Assembly (NCBI RefSeq): GCF_002218195.1
Contig: NZ_CP022336.1
Coordinates: forward strand, 2,971,001 to 3,035,000
Direction of reading: 5' to 3'
Origin: Sphingorhabdus sp. SMR4y
GTDB lineage: Bacteria > Pseudomonadota > Alphaproteobacteria > Sphingomonadales > Sphingomonadaceae
Length of the DNA stretch: 64,000 bases
Positions 8,392 to 16,504 of this stretch are shown in pieces. A program made the position numbers and the translations under genes. Below the pieces are notes generated by a model. It was given only the letters and a program-made list of their open reading frames with translations. It had not been told where the DNA came from and searched no databases. Each line of letters begins with the position of its first letter. Within the stretch, counting starts at the first letter, position 1.

Positions 8392-10574
8392 CAGAAGCTA
8401 TATTTCCAGCCCAGCGTGAACGCACGTCCACGGCCGGATACATAAGTGCTGTCATTCACGAAGGTAACCGTCTGCGCATAATAGGTAATATATTGCTTAT
8501 CGAGAATATTCTGGACCCCTAGGCTGAAATCACCAAAGTCGTTACCTGTGTATGACAGTGCAAGGTCAACCAGTGTAAATCCGTCAAAATCATTCTGTGG
8601 CAATCCGCCTTCGAATGTCCGGTCAAAAAAGGTCGATGACTGAAGCCGTGCTGACAGACCACCGGCAATCGGACCTTCGATAAACAGATTCAGCCGGTCT
8701 GGTGAAATATTGCGTCCGTCGAGGTCACGGTCGACGATATTGTCGCCATCGCTGTCGAAGCGACCGTAGAGTTTTGCAAAATTGGCACCGAAGCCAAAGC
8801 CGGATGGGAAATGGTAATCGGCAGCAAATTCAAATCCGGAAATCTCGGTGCGTTCCCGGCGGATTTGTCCAGCGCCATTGACCACCTGAATCCGCGAACC
8901 CAAATCGGAATTGGACCAGAAATAGCTGGCATCGAGGTTCAGGCCGTGTTTGTGATAGCCCGCCCCGATTTCGATATTGTCGGCAATGACCGGTTGCAGA
9001 TCGATGAGATCGGCCACCGTTTGTCCGGGCGTGTTGACCGAACGCAGAACCAGGCCGGCGTCCGGCATGGTGAAGCCCTGTGCATAGGATGAAAAAAATG
9101 TCAGCCCTTCCAGCGGTTCAAGGACGATGCCGGCATTTCCGAGCAGCTTGTCGAACGTCAGCGAAGAGCCTTCGACAAAGGTGGATCCGGCGCTCGCGAT
9201 TGTCGTGAAATCGGGCACGTCCAGCGCCACATTCTCATAGCGCAGCCCGCCGGAGAGACGCACGGCCTCGTTGAGGAAGGTCTGCTCGAGTTGCACGAAG
9301 GGCGCGAATTCCTGGAATTTCAGTAACGGCACCCAGAGCCTGTCCGTCTGTGCCAGTTCCTGAAAGGTCTCGTCATGCAGATAGTCGGCACCTGCCGCGA
9401 TCTGCAGCCCGTTCCATAACGTATCTTCGCGCACATAGGTCAGCTTTGCACCATATTTTTCCGATGCCAACGCTGATTGGTCGAACAGGCTGCCCGCTGG
9501 CGCAATCGACACATCCTGAAACACCGGGAACGCATCTCCCCCATATAGCGCGTAGAAATCATAATAATATCCCGCGAGCGACAGCTTGCCGCCGAACAGG
9601 TCTTTGTCGGTGTAGGACAGGGCCAGATTTACGGCTTCATTGTAAGTGGGATCTCCAGCGGGAACGCCGCGTGTGCTGGTTGCGGGAATACCTGCTACAA
9701 TGTCGCCGTCGATGCGAAAATAATCGCCGTCACCCGCAAGATTGAAATAATTGGCCGTCAGTTCGATCCGCTTGCTGTCATCAATGTCGAGACCAAACTT
9801 CCCGAAGACATTGTAGGAAGTGGTGTCGGCAAGGTCGCCCTGTGTGGGATCCACGCCCACGGCGTTGCCGTTCCCGTCATAATATAAGTCGTTTTTCTGG
9901 TAGGCCCCCGCGACGACAAAATCCACAGCACCAGTTTTTTGACCCACCAGACCCGTGAGCCGTGTGTGAAAGCCGTTGTCTTCAAAGTCGTCGGTCGAGA
10001 TTTCGGCGGAAACTTTCGCCATCAGGTCGCCATTCGTTGGCGGGGCGACGGTGACATAATTGATGACACCGCCAGTCGCGCCCACGCCCTGGATGGCATT
10101 GGCACCGTAAATCACCTCGACGCGGTCGACAAAGGCGGGGTCGATGGTGAATCCGCTGCGCTCACCGTTGCGCAAGGGAGTCGATTGCGGAATATTGTCG
10201 AGAAGGTAAAGCGGCGTGCGCCCGCGCAGGGTAACGCTGCTGCTGGTCATCTTCTGCCGTCCCGGGGTCAGGCTGGGAATGGAAAAACTGAGGCTGTCGA
10301 GCAGGCTGGTGCTGACCGACAATTGCTCGTCGATCGTGTCGCGGTCAATGACGCGAACGCTGTTCGGAATGGCGCTGATCGGTTTGTTGACGCGCGACGC
10401 GGTCACGATAATTGCGGGTTTGAATTCGTCTGCCCCGCGAACATCGTCATCTCGTTGATTTTGATTTTGCGATTCTGGCTCGCCGCCATCCTGTGCCCAT
10501 GCGACAGGAGAGTGCATGGCAAACAGCAATACCCCGAAAGCTGATAAGCCTTTGAAATGCGGTGTCCGATTCAC
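8391..10574 (-). CDS. TonB-dependent outer-membrane receptor
   Basis: 727 residues starting at GTG 10574, with AGGGA upstream. A signal peptide ends at PVAWAQD. A plug domain follows, with IIVTASRVNKPISAIPNSVRVIDRDTI, LRGRTPLYLLDNIPQS and VDRVEVIYGANAIQGVGATGG. A 22-strand-type barrel ends in LGWKYSF with the C-terminal aromatic residue needed for outer-membrane insertion. It imports a chelated metal or other large ligand using TonB energy. The downstream PepSY gene and an upstream Fur-box-like palindrome (10602-10628) favour an iron or siderophore role. A copper role is possible given the island but has no direct support. Confidence 0.9.
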   Translation of the reverse strand: MNRTPHFKGLSAFGVLLFAMHSPVAWAQDGGEPESQNQNQRDDDVRGADEFKPAIIVTASRVNKPISAIPNSVRVIDRDTIDEQLSVSTSLLDSLSFSIPSLTPGRQKMTSSSVTLRGRTPLYLLDNIPQSTPLRNGERSGFTIDPAFVDRVEVIYGANAIQGVGATGGVINYVTVAPPTNGDLMAKVSAEISTDDFEDNGFHTRLTGLVGQKTGAVDFVVAGAYQKNDLYYDGNGNAVGVDPTQGDLADTTSYNVFGKFGLDIDDSKRIELTANYFNLAGDGDYFRIDGDIVAGIPATSTRGVPAGDPTYNEAVNLALSYTDKDLFGGKLSLAGYYYDFYALYGGDAFPVFQDVSIAPAGSLFDQSALASEKYGAKLTYVREDTLWNGLQIAAGADYLHDETFQELAQTDRLWVPLLKFQEFAPFVQLEQTFLNEAVRLSGGLRYENVALDVPDFTTIASAGSTFVEGSSLTFDKLLGNAGIVLEPLEGLTFFSSYAQGFTMPDAGLVLRSVNTPGQTVADLIDLQPVIADNIEIGAGYHKHGLNLDASYFWSNSDLGSRIQVVNGAGQIRRERTEISGFEFAADYHFPSGFGFGANFAKLYGRFDSDGDNIVDRDLDGRNISPDRLNLFIEGPIAGGLSARLQSSTFFDRTFEGGLPQNDFDGFTLVDLALSYTGNDFGDFSLGVQNILDKQYITYYAQTVTFVNDSTYVSGRGRAFTLGWKYSF

Positions 10575-10601
10575 GATATAATTCCCTGTCTAATCCCTAA
10601 G

Positions 10602-10628
10602 TGCTATTGCGAATTAATAGCAATAGCA
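10602..10628 (-). promoter_or_regulatory. Fur-box-like palindrome upstream of TonB receptor
   Basis: Nine-base perfect arms TGCTATTGC and GCAATAGCA separated by nine AT-rich bases, 28 bases before the GTG start of the TonB receptor. Arm sequence and total size resemble iron-responsive Fur operators of alphaproteobacteria. This would make the receptor-PepSY operon iron-repressed and functionally distinct from the surrounding metal-efflux genes. Confidence 0.5.
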
Positions 10629-10744
10629 ACAAAGGTCAACAGTCTTATTTACTTCTTTCGTATATGTTCGAGTGAGTGGAATGGTTGTAGCCCTGCCATT
10701 ATGTTGCAAACTGGCGGACCGCCTGCTTTTCACAACTCTCGATT

Positions 10745-11095
10745 TTAAAGCAGACAGGCCGCAAACGGCCCAACCGTATTGAGTTTTACGACGAGACTGC
10801 GCGTATGGACAATCATCTCACCAACCACTGCCGCCACAGGTAAGTCTTTGACAAGTGGCGAATTATCGCACGCGACTGTCGTCTCGCAGGCAGCCGTGAT
10901 TTGTTCGGTAGGTTTGGGGTCGGGCAGCGCTAGTGCCGGATCGGCAGCGCGGGAAGTCAGGCAGAAAAATATATAAGGGCGGCATGACGCCCAGTGGGCC
11001 GAAAGCGGATAAGGCGATTGGGTCGGATTCGTGGCAAAAACAGACAGTCTGTCTATAACTCTATTGCAGACACTCTTCGATTGAGACGTAACCAT
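10745..11095 (-). CDS. Doubtful small ORF between TonB operon and mer operon
   Basis: 116-codon open frame of no recognised family. A Cys-containing middle part (TAACETTVACDNS) and a hydrophobic C-terminus (VAAVVGEMIVHTRSLVVKLN) are visible. There is no convincing ribosome-binding site or signal peptide at the first start. It sits downstream of the mer-type flavoprotein gene in the same direction with an 84-base gap, so it could be a read-through tail of that operon. It may equally be non-coding. Confidence 0.2.
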   Translation of the reverse strand: MVTSQSKSVCNRVIDRLSVFATNPTQSPYPLSAHWASCRPYIFFCLTSRAADPALALPDPKPTEQITAACETTVACDNSPLVKDLPVAAVVGEMIVHTRSLVVKLNTVGPFAACLL

Positions 11096-11179
11096 GAAGT
11101 GGACCGATTGGGCAAGCTGCCGTCGTCATCGATCCGTTGCTGTCTGGTTTGGACTGTCGAGCATGATGCAGATTTCGCG

Positions 11180-12538
11180 TCATAGCATCGAGCCAAGATC
11201 AGAGCCGACAGAAGGATAGGCCGCGACCATCTGCTTAAGATCTTTAGTGGTCAGACCAAGCCGAATGGCCATGCCGAAGAAATTAATGATTTCGCCATAT
11301 TCGGGGCCGAGCAGATGCGCGCCGAGGATCGTGTCCTTGTCGTCATCGATGATGATCTTGGTTGCCGCATAGGTCTCGCCAACGCGAAGGTTGGAATACC
11401 ATTTGCCTGTGTCGTATTCGACAAGACGGACATTGTGACCGGTTTGCCTGGCTTCTTCTTCGAGCATTCCCACGCGGGTCAATTCGGGGATCGTAAATAC
11501 CGCGCTTGGCACACCCCGGTAATCGGGTTTGGTGTGATTGCCTTTGAGCATGTTGGATGCGGCAACCTTCCCTTCGAATACGGCGACCGGCGTTAGCGGT
11601 GCACCTCTTGTATCTGCCGCATCACCTGCAGCGTAAATGGCGGGGTTGGACTCGCTTTGCAGATAGGCGTTGACCGCAATACCATTGTCCCCGGTCTCGA
11701 TATTAGCTACGGCCAGACCGAGATTATCGATCGCCGGAACCCGGCCAGCTCCGTGGACAACGAGATCGGCGCGCGAGTCTTGCGTTTTGCCGTCCACTTC
11801 TATCGTGACGACAAAGTCCGCGCCGTCTTTTTTGATCGATTTGAGAGCGGTGTTCCGCCGCAGTTCGATCCCGATTTCCTCGCCGCGCGCGACGAGCTTT
11901 TCAACGAGGCCGGCATCGAACCCTTTAAGCGGTCGATCGCCCCGATCTATGGTGCACACCTCACTGCCAGCCCGTGAGGCAATATGGCCGAACTCGAACG
12001 AGATGAAACCGCCGCCGATGAAGAGGATGCGTTTGGGCAGCGCTTCCAATCGCATGAACTGTGTGCTGTCGATCAGAAATTCAGCGCCAGGGACATCGAG
12101 CGGACGGGGCTTCGCACCCGTCGCAATCAGAAAGTGGTTTGCCTTGAACAGTCCTTCCCCTTCGATCTCGATAGTGTCCCTATCGACGAAGCACGCGGTC
12201 CCGTGAAGTGTGGTTACGCCTTTGCTCTCCAGACCACTTTCTATCCTGTCGGGCATTTTGCCGGTGAAGCTCTTGGTGAAGGCAACCAGATCGGGCCAGT
12301 TGATCGCGATACCGTTCGGCTCGATGCCCTTACCCTTCATTAGGCGGGCCGCATCGATAATTTCGGCACCGCGCCGTAGCATCTTTTTCGGATCGCAGCC
12401 GCGCAATGCGCAAGTGCCCCCATAGGGCAGCTCATCGATGACGGCGACCGACCAGCCGCTTGCCGCGCATTTGTTGGCGGCATTGACCGCCGCCATGCCG
12501 ACGCCCAAGACGATGAGATCAAATTCTCGTTTGCTCAT
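11180..12538 (-). CDS. Mer-operon FAD-dependent disulfide oxidoreductase (atypical, MerA-like)
   Basis: 452-residue class I pyridine nucleotide-disulfide oxidoreductase. The start at ATG 12538 (MSKREFDLIVLGVGMAA) puts the FAD GxGxxA-type motif at the N-terminus. The redox pair is in GGTCALRGCDPKK (Cys43, Cys48). A second Rossmann motif, ILFIGGGFISFE, and the late FAD motif, IYAAGDAAD, are present. It differs from classical mercuric reductase: the C-terminal vicinal Cys pair is absent (the protein ends VGSDLGSML) and there is no N-terminal NmerA domain. The His of the HPT motif in glutathione reductases is Tyr here (AAYPSVGSD). It is one base downstream of the GDCCVxC gene. A thiol-disulfide or Hg(II) reductase role is inferred. 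Confidence 0.75.
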   Translation of the reverse strand: MSKREFDLIVLGVGMAAVNAANKCAASGWSVAVIDELPYGGTCALRGCDPKKMLRRGAEIIDAARLMKGKGIEPNGIAINWPDLVAFTKSFTGKMPDRIESGLESKGVTTLHGTACFVDRDTIEIEGEGLFKANHFLIATGAKPRPLDVPGAEFLIDSTQFMRLEALPKRILFIGGGFISFEFGHIASRAGSEVCTIDRGDRPLKGFDAGLVEKLVARGEEIGIELRRNTALKSIKKDGADFVVTIEVDGKTQDSRADLVVHGAGRVPAIDNLGLAVANIETGDNGIAVNAYLQSESNPAIYAAGDAADTRGAPLTPVAVFEGKVAASNMLKGNHTKPDYRGVPSAVFTIPELTRVGMLEEEARQTGHNVRLVEYDTGKWYSNLRVGETYAATKIIIDDDKDTILGAHLLGPEYGEIINFFGMAIRLGLTTKDLKQMVAAYPSVGSDLGSML

Positions 12539-12539
12539 G

Positions 12540-12767
12540 TCATTGGGTCCCGCAGCATTCCGCATCTGTAGCATTGGCGCGCGCTTCCTGAATTGGCGGA
12601 CAGGGAATGGTGCCGAACGAACAGAAGACGCAGCAATCGCCCTGATTGGGGCGGAGTTTCTCGCCACAACCATTGCAATCATAGAAAAACCAGCAAGAAT
12701 TTGTCGGCATAATTTCGGTTTCGCAGTGTCCGCAATGCGGGCAGGTAAGCGTCGATTTAAGCTGCAT
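12540..12767 (-). CDS. GDCCVxC-motif small protein of mer operon
   Basis: 75-residue cysteine-rich protein. Start chosen at ATG 12767 (MQLKSTLTCPHCGHC); a TTG at 12788 is also in frame. An N-terminal zinc-ribbon-like CPHCGHC, a hydrophobic CWFFYDCNGCG and the family signature GDCCVFCSFG are visible, plus a terminal ECCGTQ, giving 11 or more cysteines. The family is known as GDCCVxC (seleno)protein and recurs in mer operons. Here the motif positions are ordinary Cys codons. It lies between merP and the flavoprotein gene, suggesting it passes Hg(II) or thiol-bound metal between them. Confidence 0.75.
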   Translation of the reverse strand: MQLKSTLTCPHCGHCETEIMPTNSCWFFYDCNGCGEKLRPNQGDCCVFCSFGTIPCPPIQEARANATDAECCGTQ

Positions 12768-12800
12768 ACGGTGCTGCCGATCTATCAATCATTATCTCGT

Positions 12801-13145
12801 TCACAGGTGGAGCTCATCATTGCGCTCGGCCGGATAACCGGCGTTGGTCGAGGCTGCGGCAATGGCACCGGCCGTCGTTCGCGCAGGATCGAAGTTCGCA
12901 GTTGCCGTTTTCGTCTCGTAATCAATTGTCACATCATGAACACCGGCAACGCCTTCCATCGCGCGACGCACGGTTATCGGGCAGGTTGCACAGGTCATAT
13001 TCTCCACGGAGAAGCTTGCCGTTTGCAGCGTGGCCGGGCTCTGTGCGACCCTCTCACCAATGGGATCCGACATCAGCGCGGCTGCCCCGATGCCTACTCC
13101 GCCGATGGCCAACACAACAACGGCGGCAATCTGTGTGTTCTTCAT
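12801..13145 (-). CDS. merP: Periplasmic mercury-binding protein MerP
   Basis: 114 residues from ATG 13145 (MKNTQIAAVVVLAIGG). The N-terminal hydrophobic segment is a signal peptide or anchor. The heavy-metal-associated domain has the Hg-binding motif NMTCATCPITVRRAM, matching MerP (MTCAxCP), and a typical end NAGYPAERN. It is slightly longer than classical MerP (91) because of the extended N-terminal region. It scavenges Hg(II) in the periplasm and passes it to MerT, encoded 11 bases upstream. Confidence 0.88.
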   Translation of the reverse strand: MKNTQIAAVVVLAIGGVGIGAAALMSDPIGERVAQSPATLQTASFSVENMTCATCPITVRRAMEGVAGVHDVTIDYETKTATANFDPARTTAGAIAAASTNAGYPAERNDELHL

Positions 13146-13156
13146 CTGTCTAACTC

Positions 13157-13519
13157 CTAATAAAATAGCGGCGCCCACCAATCGACCGTAGCAGAGCCGA
13201 AAATCAAAGCAGCCGCCAGCCACAAGGCGCTCTTCACGATCAAACTGGTTTCGGGCCGCGCGCAATATATTCCATCTTCGCAAGGTTCTGCGGAGCGAAA
13301 ATAGACTTGCCGGAAACCCAGCCCGAGAAAAACGACGGCGATGGCGATAAATACCCATTTATATGGTTCGAGCATGGTCAGATTGCCGATCCATGCACCG
13401 CTGATGCCGAGCGTGACGAGCATAAGGGGCGCGAGGCAGCAGGAGGAGGCTAGCAAGGCTCCAAACGCGCCCCCGGTCGCCCAAAATTGCTCCCTACCTG
13501 CTTTGGTTTGCTCGCTCAT
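13157..13519 (-). CDS. merT: Mercury transporter MerT
   Basis: 120-residue inner-membrane importer, start ATG 13519 (MSEQTKAGREQF). The first helix contains the vicinal cysteine pair in LLASSCCLAPLMLVTLG. Two more helices and a cytoplasmic loop with PCEDGIYCARPE, holding the second Cys pair, follow, as in MerT. It is the first gene of the mer operon, divergent from merR. The predicted -10 element ends only seven bases before the ATG, so the transcript would have almost no leader; no ribosome-binding site is possible in that space. Confidence 0.9.
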   Translation of the reverse strand: MSEQTKAGREQFWATGGAFGALLASSCCLAPLMLVTLGISGAWIGNLTMLEPYKWVFIAIAVVFLGLGFRQVYFRSAEPCEDGIYCARPETSLIVKSALWLAAALIFGSATVDWWAPLFY

Positions 13520-13526
13520 AAGAACA

Positions 13527-13557
13527 AGTATAAGCTCTGTAGTAACTACAGGTTCAA
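13527..13557 (-). promoter_or_regulatory. MerR-type promoter/operator between merT and merR
   Basis: Minus-strand -35 TTGAAC (13552-13557) and -10 TATACT (13527-13532) are separated by 19 bases. A perfect dyad CTGTAG-TAA-CTACAG (13537-13551) fills the spacer. An overlong 19-base spacer with a central dyad is the hallmark of MerR-activated promoters. Bound regulator untwists DNA to align the elements when metal is bound. The site serves merT and probably autoregulates merR. Confidence 0.85.
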
Positions 13558-13576
13558 GAGAAAAAACGAGAGGGTC

Positions 13577-13999
13577 ATGGCAAAACAGTTCATTAAGCGC
13601 GGAGAGCTCGCCAAAATCACTGACCGCAACATCGAAACCATCCGATATTACGAAAAGATCGGCTTGCTGCTCGAGCCGAACAGGAGCGCGGGCGGCCATC
13701 GGCTCTATTCACGCGACGACCGCGCTCGGCTCGGCTTCATCCTGCGCGGCCGCGACCTCGGTTTTTCGATCGAGGAGCTGAAAAGCCTGCTGAGTCTTGT
13801 CGATTCTTCCGACTATAGCTGCGGCGAGGTTTTGGAACTCACACGCGATCATTTGGCAAGTGTCCGGCAGAAAATCGTTGATCTGAGAAAGCTTGAACGC
13901 ACGCTCACTGATGTCTCGGCTCAGTGCGAAGGCGGCGATGTCCCCGATTGTCCAATCATTGATGCGCTATTCGGACATGAGGCCGGATTGTTCGACTAA
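13577..13999 (+). CDS. merR: MerR-family mercury-responsive activator
   Basis: 140 residues from ATG 13577, preceded by GAGAGGG. The winged HTH contains [18 protein letters not shown] long coiled-coil dimerisation helix follows, then the metal loop. Three cysteines, Cys82, Cys117 and Cys125, correspond to the Hg(II) ligands of MerR. The last two are separated by eight positions, one fewer than I recall for Tn501 MerR (82, 117, 126). It is divergent from merT and shares the 13527-13557 operator. Mercury specificity is supported by the merTP neighbour. Confidence 0.88.
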   Translation: MAKQFIKRGELAKITDRNIETIRYYEKIGLLLEPNRSAGGHRLYSRDDRARLGFILRGRDLGFSIEELKSLLSLVDSSDYSCGEVLELTRDHLASVRQKIVDLRKLERTLTDVSAQCEGGDVPDCPIIDALFGHEAGLFD

Positions 14000-14195
14000 G
14001 CGTCGAGAAGCGTGGAGTCATGGCCAAAGTCTCGAACCGAATGCGAGCGGCCTTCTTCGCACTCCAATTGCTGCCAATATCTGGCTTAGCACAGGTGCTG
14101 TCAGCCGACTGCCAGCCCTGAGACCTGATCCACCAAAAGCACCTGAATGGCGACGACCGTATTGCAACCCCGTGTTATGGCTGCGAAGAAGCGGC

Positions 14196-14519
14196 ATGAC
14201 GGCATTCGCATACATCGCTGCAGCCATAGCCGAGATAGCCGGGTGTTTCGCATTCTGGGCCTGGCTGCGCATGGACAAGTCTATCTGGTGGATTGTTCCA
14301 GGCATGATGGCTCTGGCGCTGTTTGCCTACCTCCTGACGCTAATAGAGGCTGAACATGCCGGGCGCACATACGCCGCCTACGGTGGTGTTTACATCGTTT
14401 CAGCAATTGGTTGGCTGTGGTTGATCGAAGGGGCCAAACCGGACCGCTGGGACCTCGTTGGCGCAGCTGTTTGCCTTGGAGGCGCAGCTATCATTCTGTT
14501 CGGGCCGCGAGCAGTATAA
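14196..14519 (+). CDS. ynfA: YnfA-family small membrane protein (UPF0060)
   Basis: 107 residues from ATG 14196 ([20 protein letters not shown]). Four hydrophobic helices and the family-typical [11 protein letters not shown] and [16 protein letters not shown] are visible. The open frame extends upstream to 13893 through the merR 3' end, but that part is low-quality and lacks a start with a ribosome-binding site. YnfA proteins are small drug/metabolite-superfamily-like membrane proteins of uncertain role, often beside metal-resistance genes. It lies 196 bases downstream of merR in the same direction. Confidence 0.85.
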   Translation: MTAFAYIAAAIAEIAGCFAFWAWLRMDKSIWWIVPGMMALALFAYLLTLIEAEHAGRTYAAYGGVYIVSAIGWLWLIEGAKPDRWDLVGAAVCLGGAAIILFGPRAV

Positions 14520-14769
14520 TTTGCGACCTACTTCCGCTTGCCACCCAATTACAGCGATAGACACGCATCGGTTCAACGACTGCTTAAGGATGTTCGAGAA
14601 TCCTTAGCTGATGTCCAAGGCTGAGGCGCATATCGGACCGATGGTAATTGGGCGGACTGACGGCTTGCATATCTCACTGCGTAGAAGCCGCCATTCGGCA
14701 GTTGAGGCGCAGGACGACATTGGCCTGAAATCTGTTGCAATCGGCCTCCTCGCCACTTAGGCTGCACAT

Positions 14770-15141
14770 GTGTCGATCTTCAAGACCTTTGCTGTGATAT
14801 GCACCCTACTCAGCCTGTCTGTGCAAGGGGCGGCCTATGCCGCCGCGATGCCTCAGGCCGAGATGATCCAGACCATGGATTGTGCAGAAATGGCATCTCA
14901 CGTCGCCGACGGTCCGGATGACCGGCAGGCACAAGATACCGAAAAGCCCTGTGATAATATGACCCTCGGCTGCCTTGTCGCTATGGGTTGTATTGCGCCG
15001 CTTTCCCTTTCGGGGATTTCTGATATCGACCTCGGATCGCATGGTCTCGTTTCAGCGTATACCGTCGCTTTGGCGGATAAACTCCATGGCAAGCCAACGC
15101 GGCCCGAATCCCCCCCTCCACAAATGAGCCTCCTGGCGTAA
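14770..15141 (+). CDS. Small secreted Cys-containing protein preceding cus operon
   Basis: 123 residues from GTG 14770. A signal peptide (MSIFKTFAVICTLLSLSVQG) ends near AYAAAMPQ. The mature part has a Met-rich start, four Cys (MDCAEMAS, EKPCDNMTLGCLVAMGC) and an end with ESPPPQMSLLA. It is not assigned to a named family. Its place directly before the tolC-cusB-cusA-cusF genes, 127 bases away and on the same strand, suggests a periplasmic copper/silver-linked accessory. The ribosome-binding site is weak, so the start is uncertain. Confidence 0.5.
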   Translation: MSIFKTFAVICTLLSLSVQGAAYAAAMPQAEMIQTMDCAEMASHVADGPDDRQAQDTEKPCDNMTLGCLVAMGCIAPLSLSGISDIDLGSHGLVSAYTVALADKLHGKPTRPESPPPQMSLLA

Positions 15142-15268
15142 CAGCGTTCTGCGGGGGCAGGCCCCCCGGGGTGCGCTGCTGCGGACTTCTGCTCCTGTGT
15201 ATCCGTTGTGATGGTTACACAGGTTCGATGATCGTCCTGTCGTTACAGGACCAATGCGAGGCAATTTG

Positions 15269-16504
15269 ATGGATTGGAAAGTTTTTTGGGTGCTGGCGGT
15301 TACGCTGGTCGTGGTCCCCGCCGCTCAGGCACAACCAATCGGCTATGAAGAAGCGTTGCGACAAGCGCGGCTGGAGCAACCCGTGCTTGAAGCGCGTGCG
15401 TTGCAGGTTGAAGCACAGCGCCAATCTGTCGAGGCCGCAGATGAATTGCCAGATCCGGTGTTGAGAGGGGGAATCGTCAACATGCCGGTCAGCGGCCCGG
15501 CTGCCTTCAATCTCGACCGCCAGCTGCCCAGCCAGATTCAGGTCGGAGTGGAACAGGCAATTCCCAATCTCGCCAAGCGGCGCGCGCGGGCAGGAATGGC
15601 TGAATCGGATGTCCGTGTATCGGAAGCACGACTAGGAATGGCCAGTCGCGATGTGGTCTTGGCGGCTGGCCAGGCCTGGATATCGCTGAGCTATGCACAG
15701 CAGCGGCAAACGGTCGCGAAAGGCGCGCTCCGGGATTTGCGCACGCTGGTGCCGGTGGCCCGCAGCGCGGTCGCGGCAGGATCGGCGCGCCCCGCCGAAA
15801 GTCTTGAAATCCGGCGGGCGCTGCTGGATATTGATGACGCCAGCACCCGGATCGAGGCCGATCAGACGGCCGCACAGGCCCGGCTCGCCCGCTATGTCCC
15901 CGGCGAAGACGTGATCGCGCGAGGGACGGCACCGTCGGCCGAGATTGATCTGGAGCGATTGCGCACCAATCTTGCGCGCAATCCGGAAATTGTCGTGGCG
16001 GATGCCGCTGAAGACAGGGCGACAGCCGCGATCAAACTTGCCCGGGCAGACAAGCGACCAGATTTTGGTGTCAGCGCGAGCTTTGGACGGCGCAATCCGG
16101 ATTTCGGCAATGCCGTTTCGGTCATGGGTTCGATCACACTGCCCCTGTTTACCGGCCGCCGACAGGAACCTCGGATTGCTGCAGCTGAAGCACAGGCCAT
16201 GGCCGCCATGGCGGAGCGAGAGGATGCATTACGCGCGGTCACTGCTGAATTTGAGGCTGATCTGGCCATGTGGAGAAGCGCGGTCCGCCAATGGCAGCGA
16301 TCGCGCGAGGACTTGCTGCCGCTGGCGCGCAACCGTGCTGACCTCGAAATGGCCAGCTTTGCCGCCGGCCGCGCTGACCTGATCGACGTTATTTCTGCCA
16401 GAACCGCACTGGCATTGCTCGAGCTTGAAATTCTGGAACGGGAGGAGGCTGCCGTCCAGGCTGCCGCCAAGTTGCGCCTTACCTATTCGGAGGAAACGCC
16501 ATGA
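15269..16504 (+). CDS. cusC: TolC-family outer-membrane channel of Cus-type efflux system
   Basis: 411 residues from ATG 15269, with GAGG nine bases upstream. A signal peptide ends at VVVPAAQAQ. Two outer-membrane-efflux repeats follow, rich in long Ala/Arg helices (YEEALRQARLEQPVLEARAL; AAIKLARADKRPDFGVSASF). It forms the exit duct for metal pumped by CusBA. The stop overlaps the next ATG by four bases (ATGA), so it is coupled to the adaptor gene. CusC-like assignment is by operon, since TolC proteins carry no metal signature. Confidence 0.85.
   Translation: MDWKVFWVLAVTLVVVPAAQAQPIGYEEALRQARLEQPVLEARALQVEAQRQSVEAADELPDPVLRGGIVNMPVSGPAAFNLDRQLPSQIQVGVEQAIPNLAKRRARAGMAESDVRVSEARLGMASRDVVLAAGQAWISLSYAQQRQTVAKGALRDLRTLVPVARSAVAAGSARPAESLEIRRALLDIDDASTRIEADQTAAQARLARYVPGEDVIARGTAPSAEIDLERLRTNLARNPEIVVADAAEDRATAAIKLARADKRPDFGVSASFGRRNPDFGNAVSVMGSITLPLFTGRRQEPRIAAAEAQAMAAMAEREDALRAVTAEFEADLAMWRSAVRQWQRSREDLLPLARNRADLEMASFAAGRADLIDVISARTALALLELEILEREEAAVQAAAKLRLTYSEETP

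Noticed and set aside
11180-12538. Classical merA
   Set aside because: No C-terminal Cys pair, no NmerA domain and a different active-site motif, so I did not use the symbol.
12540-12767. Selenoprotein
   Set aside because: The GDCCVxC family includes selenocysteine members, but here all motif positions are Cys codons and no in-frame TGA needs reading.
13893-14195. N-terminal extension of ynfA
   Set aside because: Overlaps the merR 3' end out of frame and lacks a start site; YnfA proteins are about 107 residues, as given by ATG 14196.
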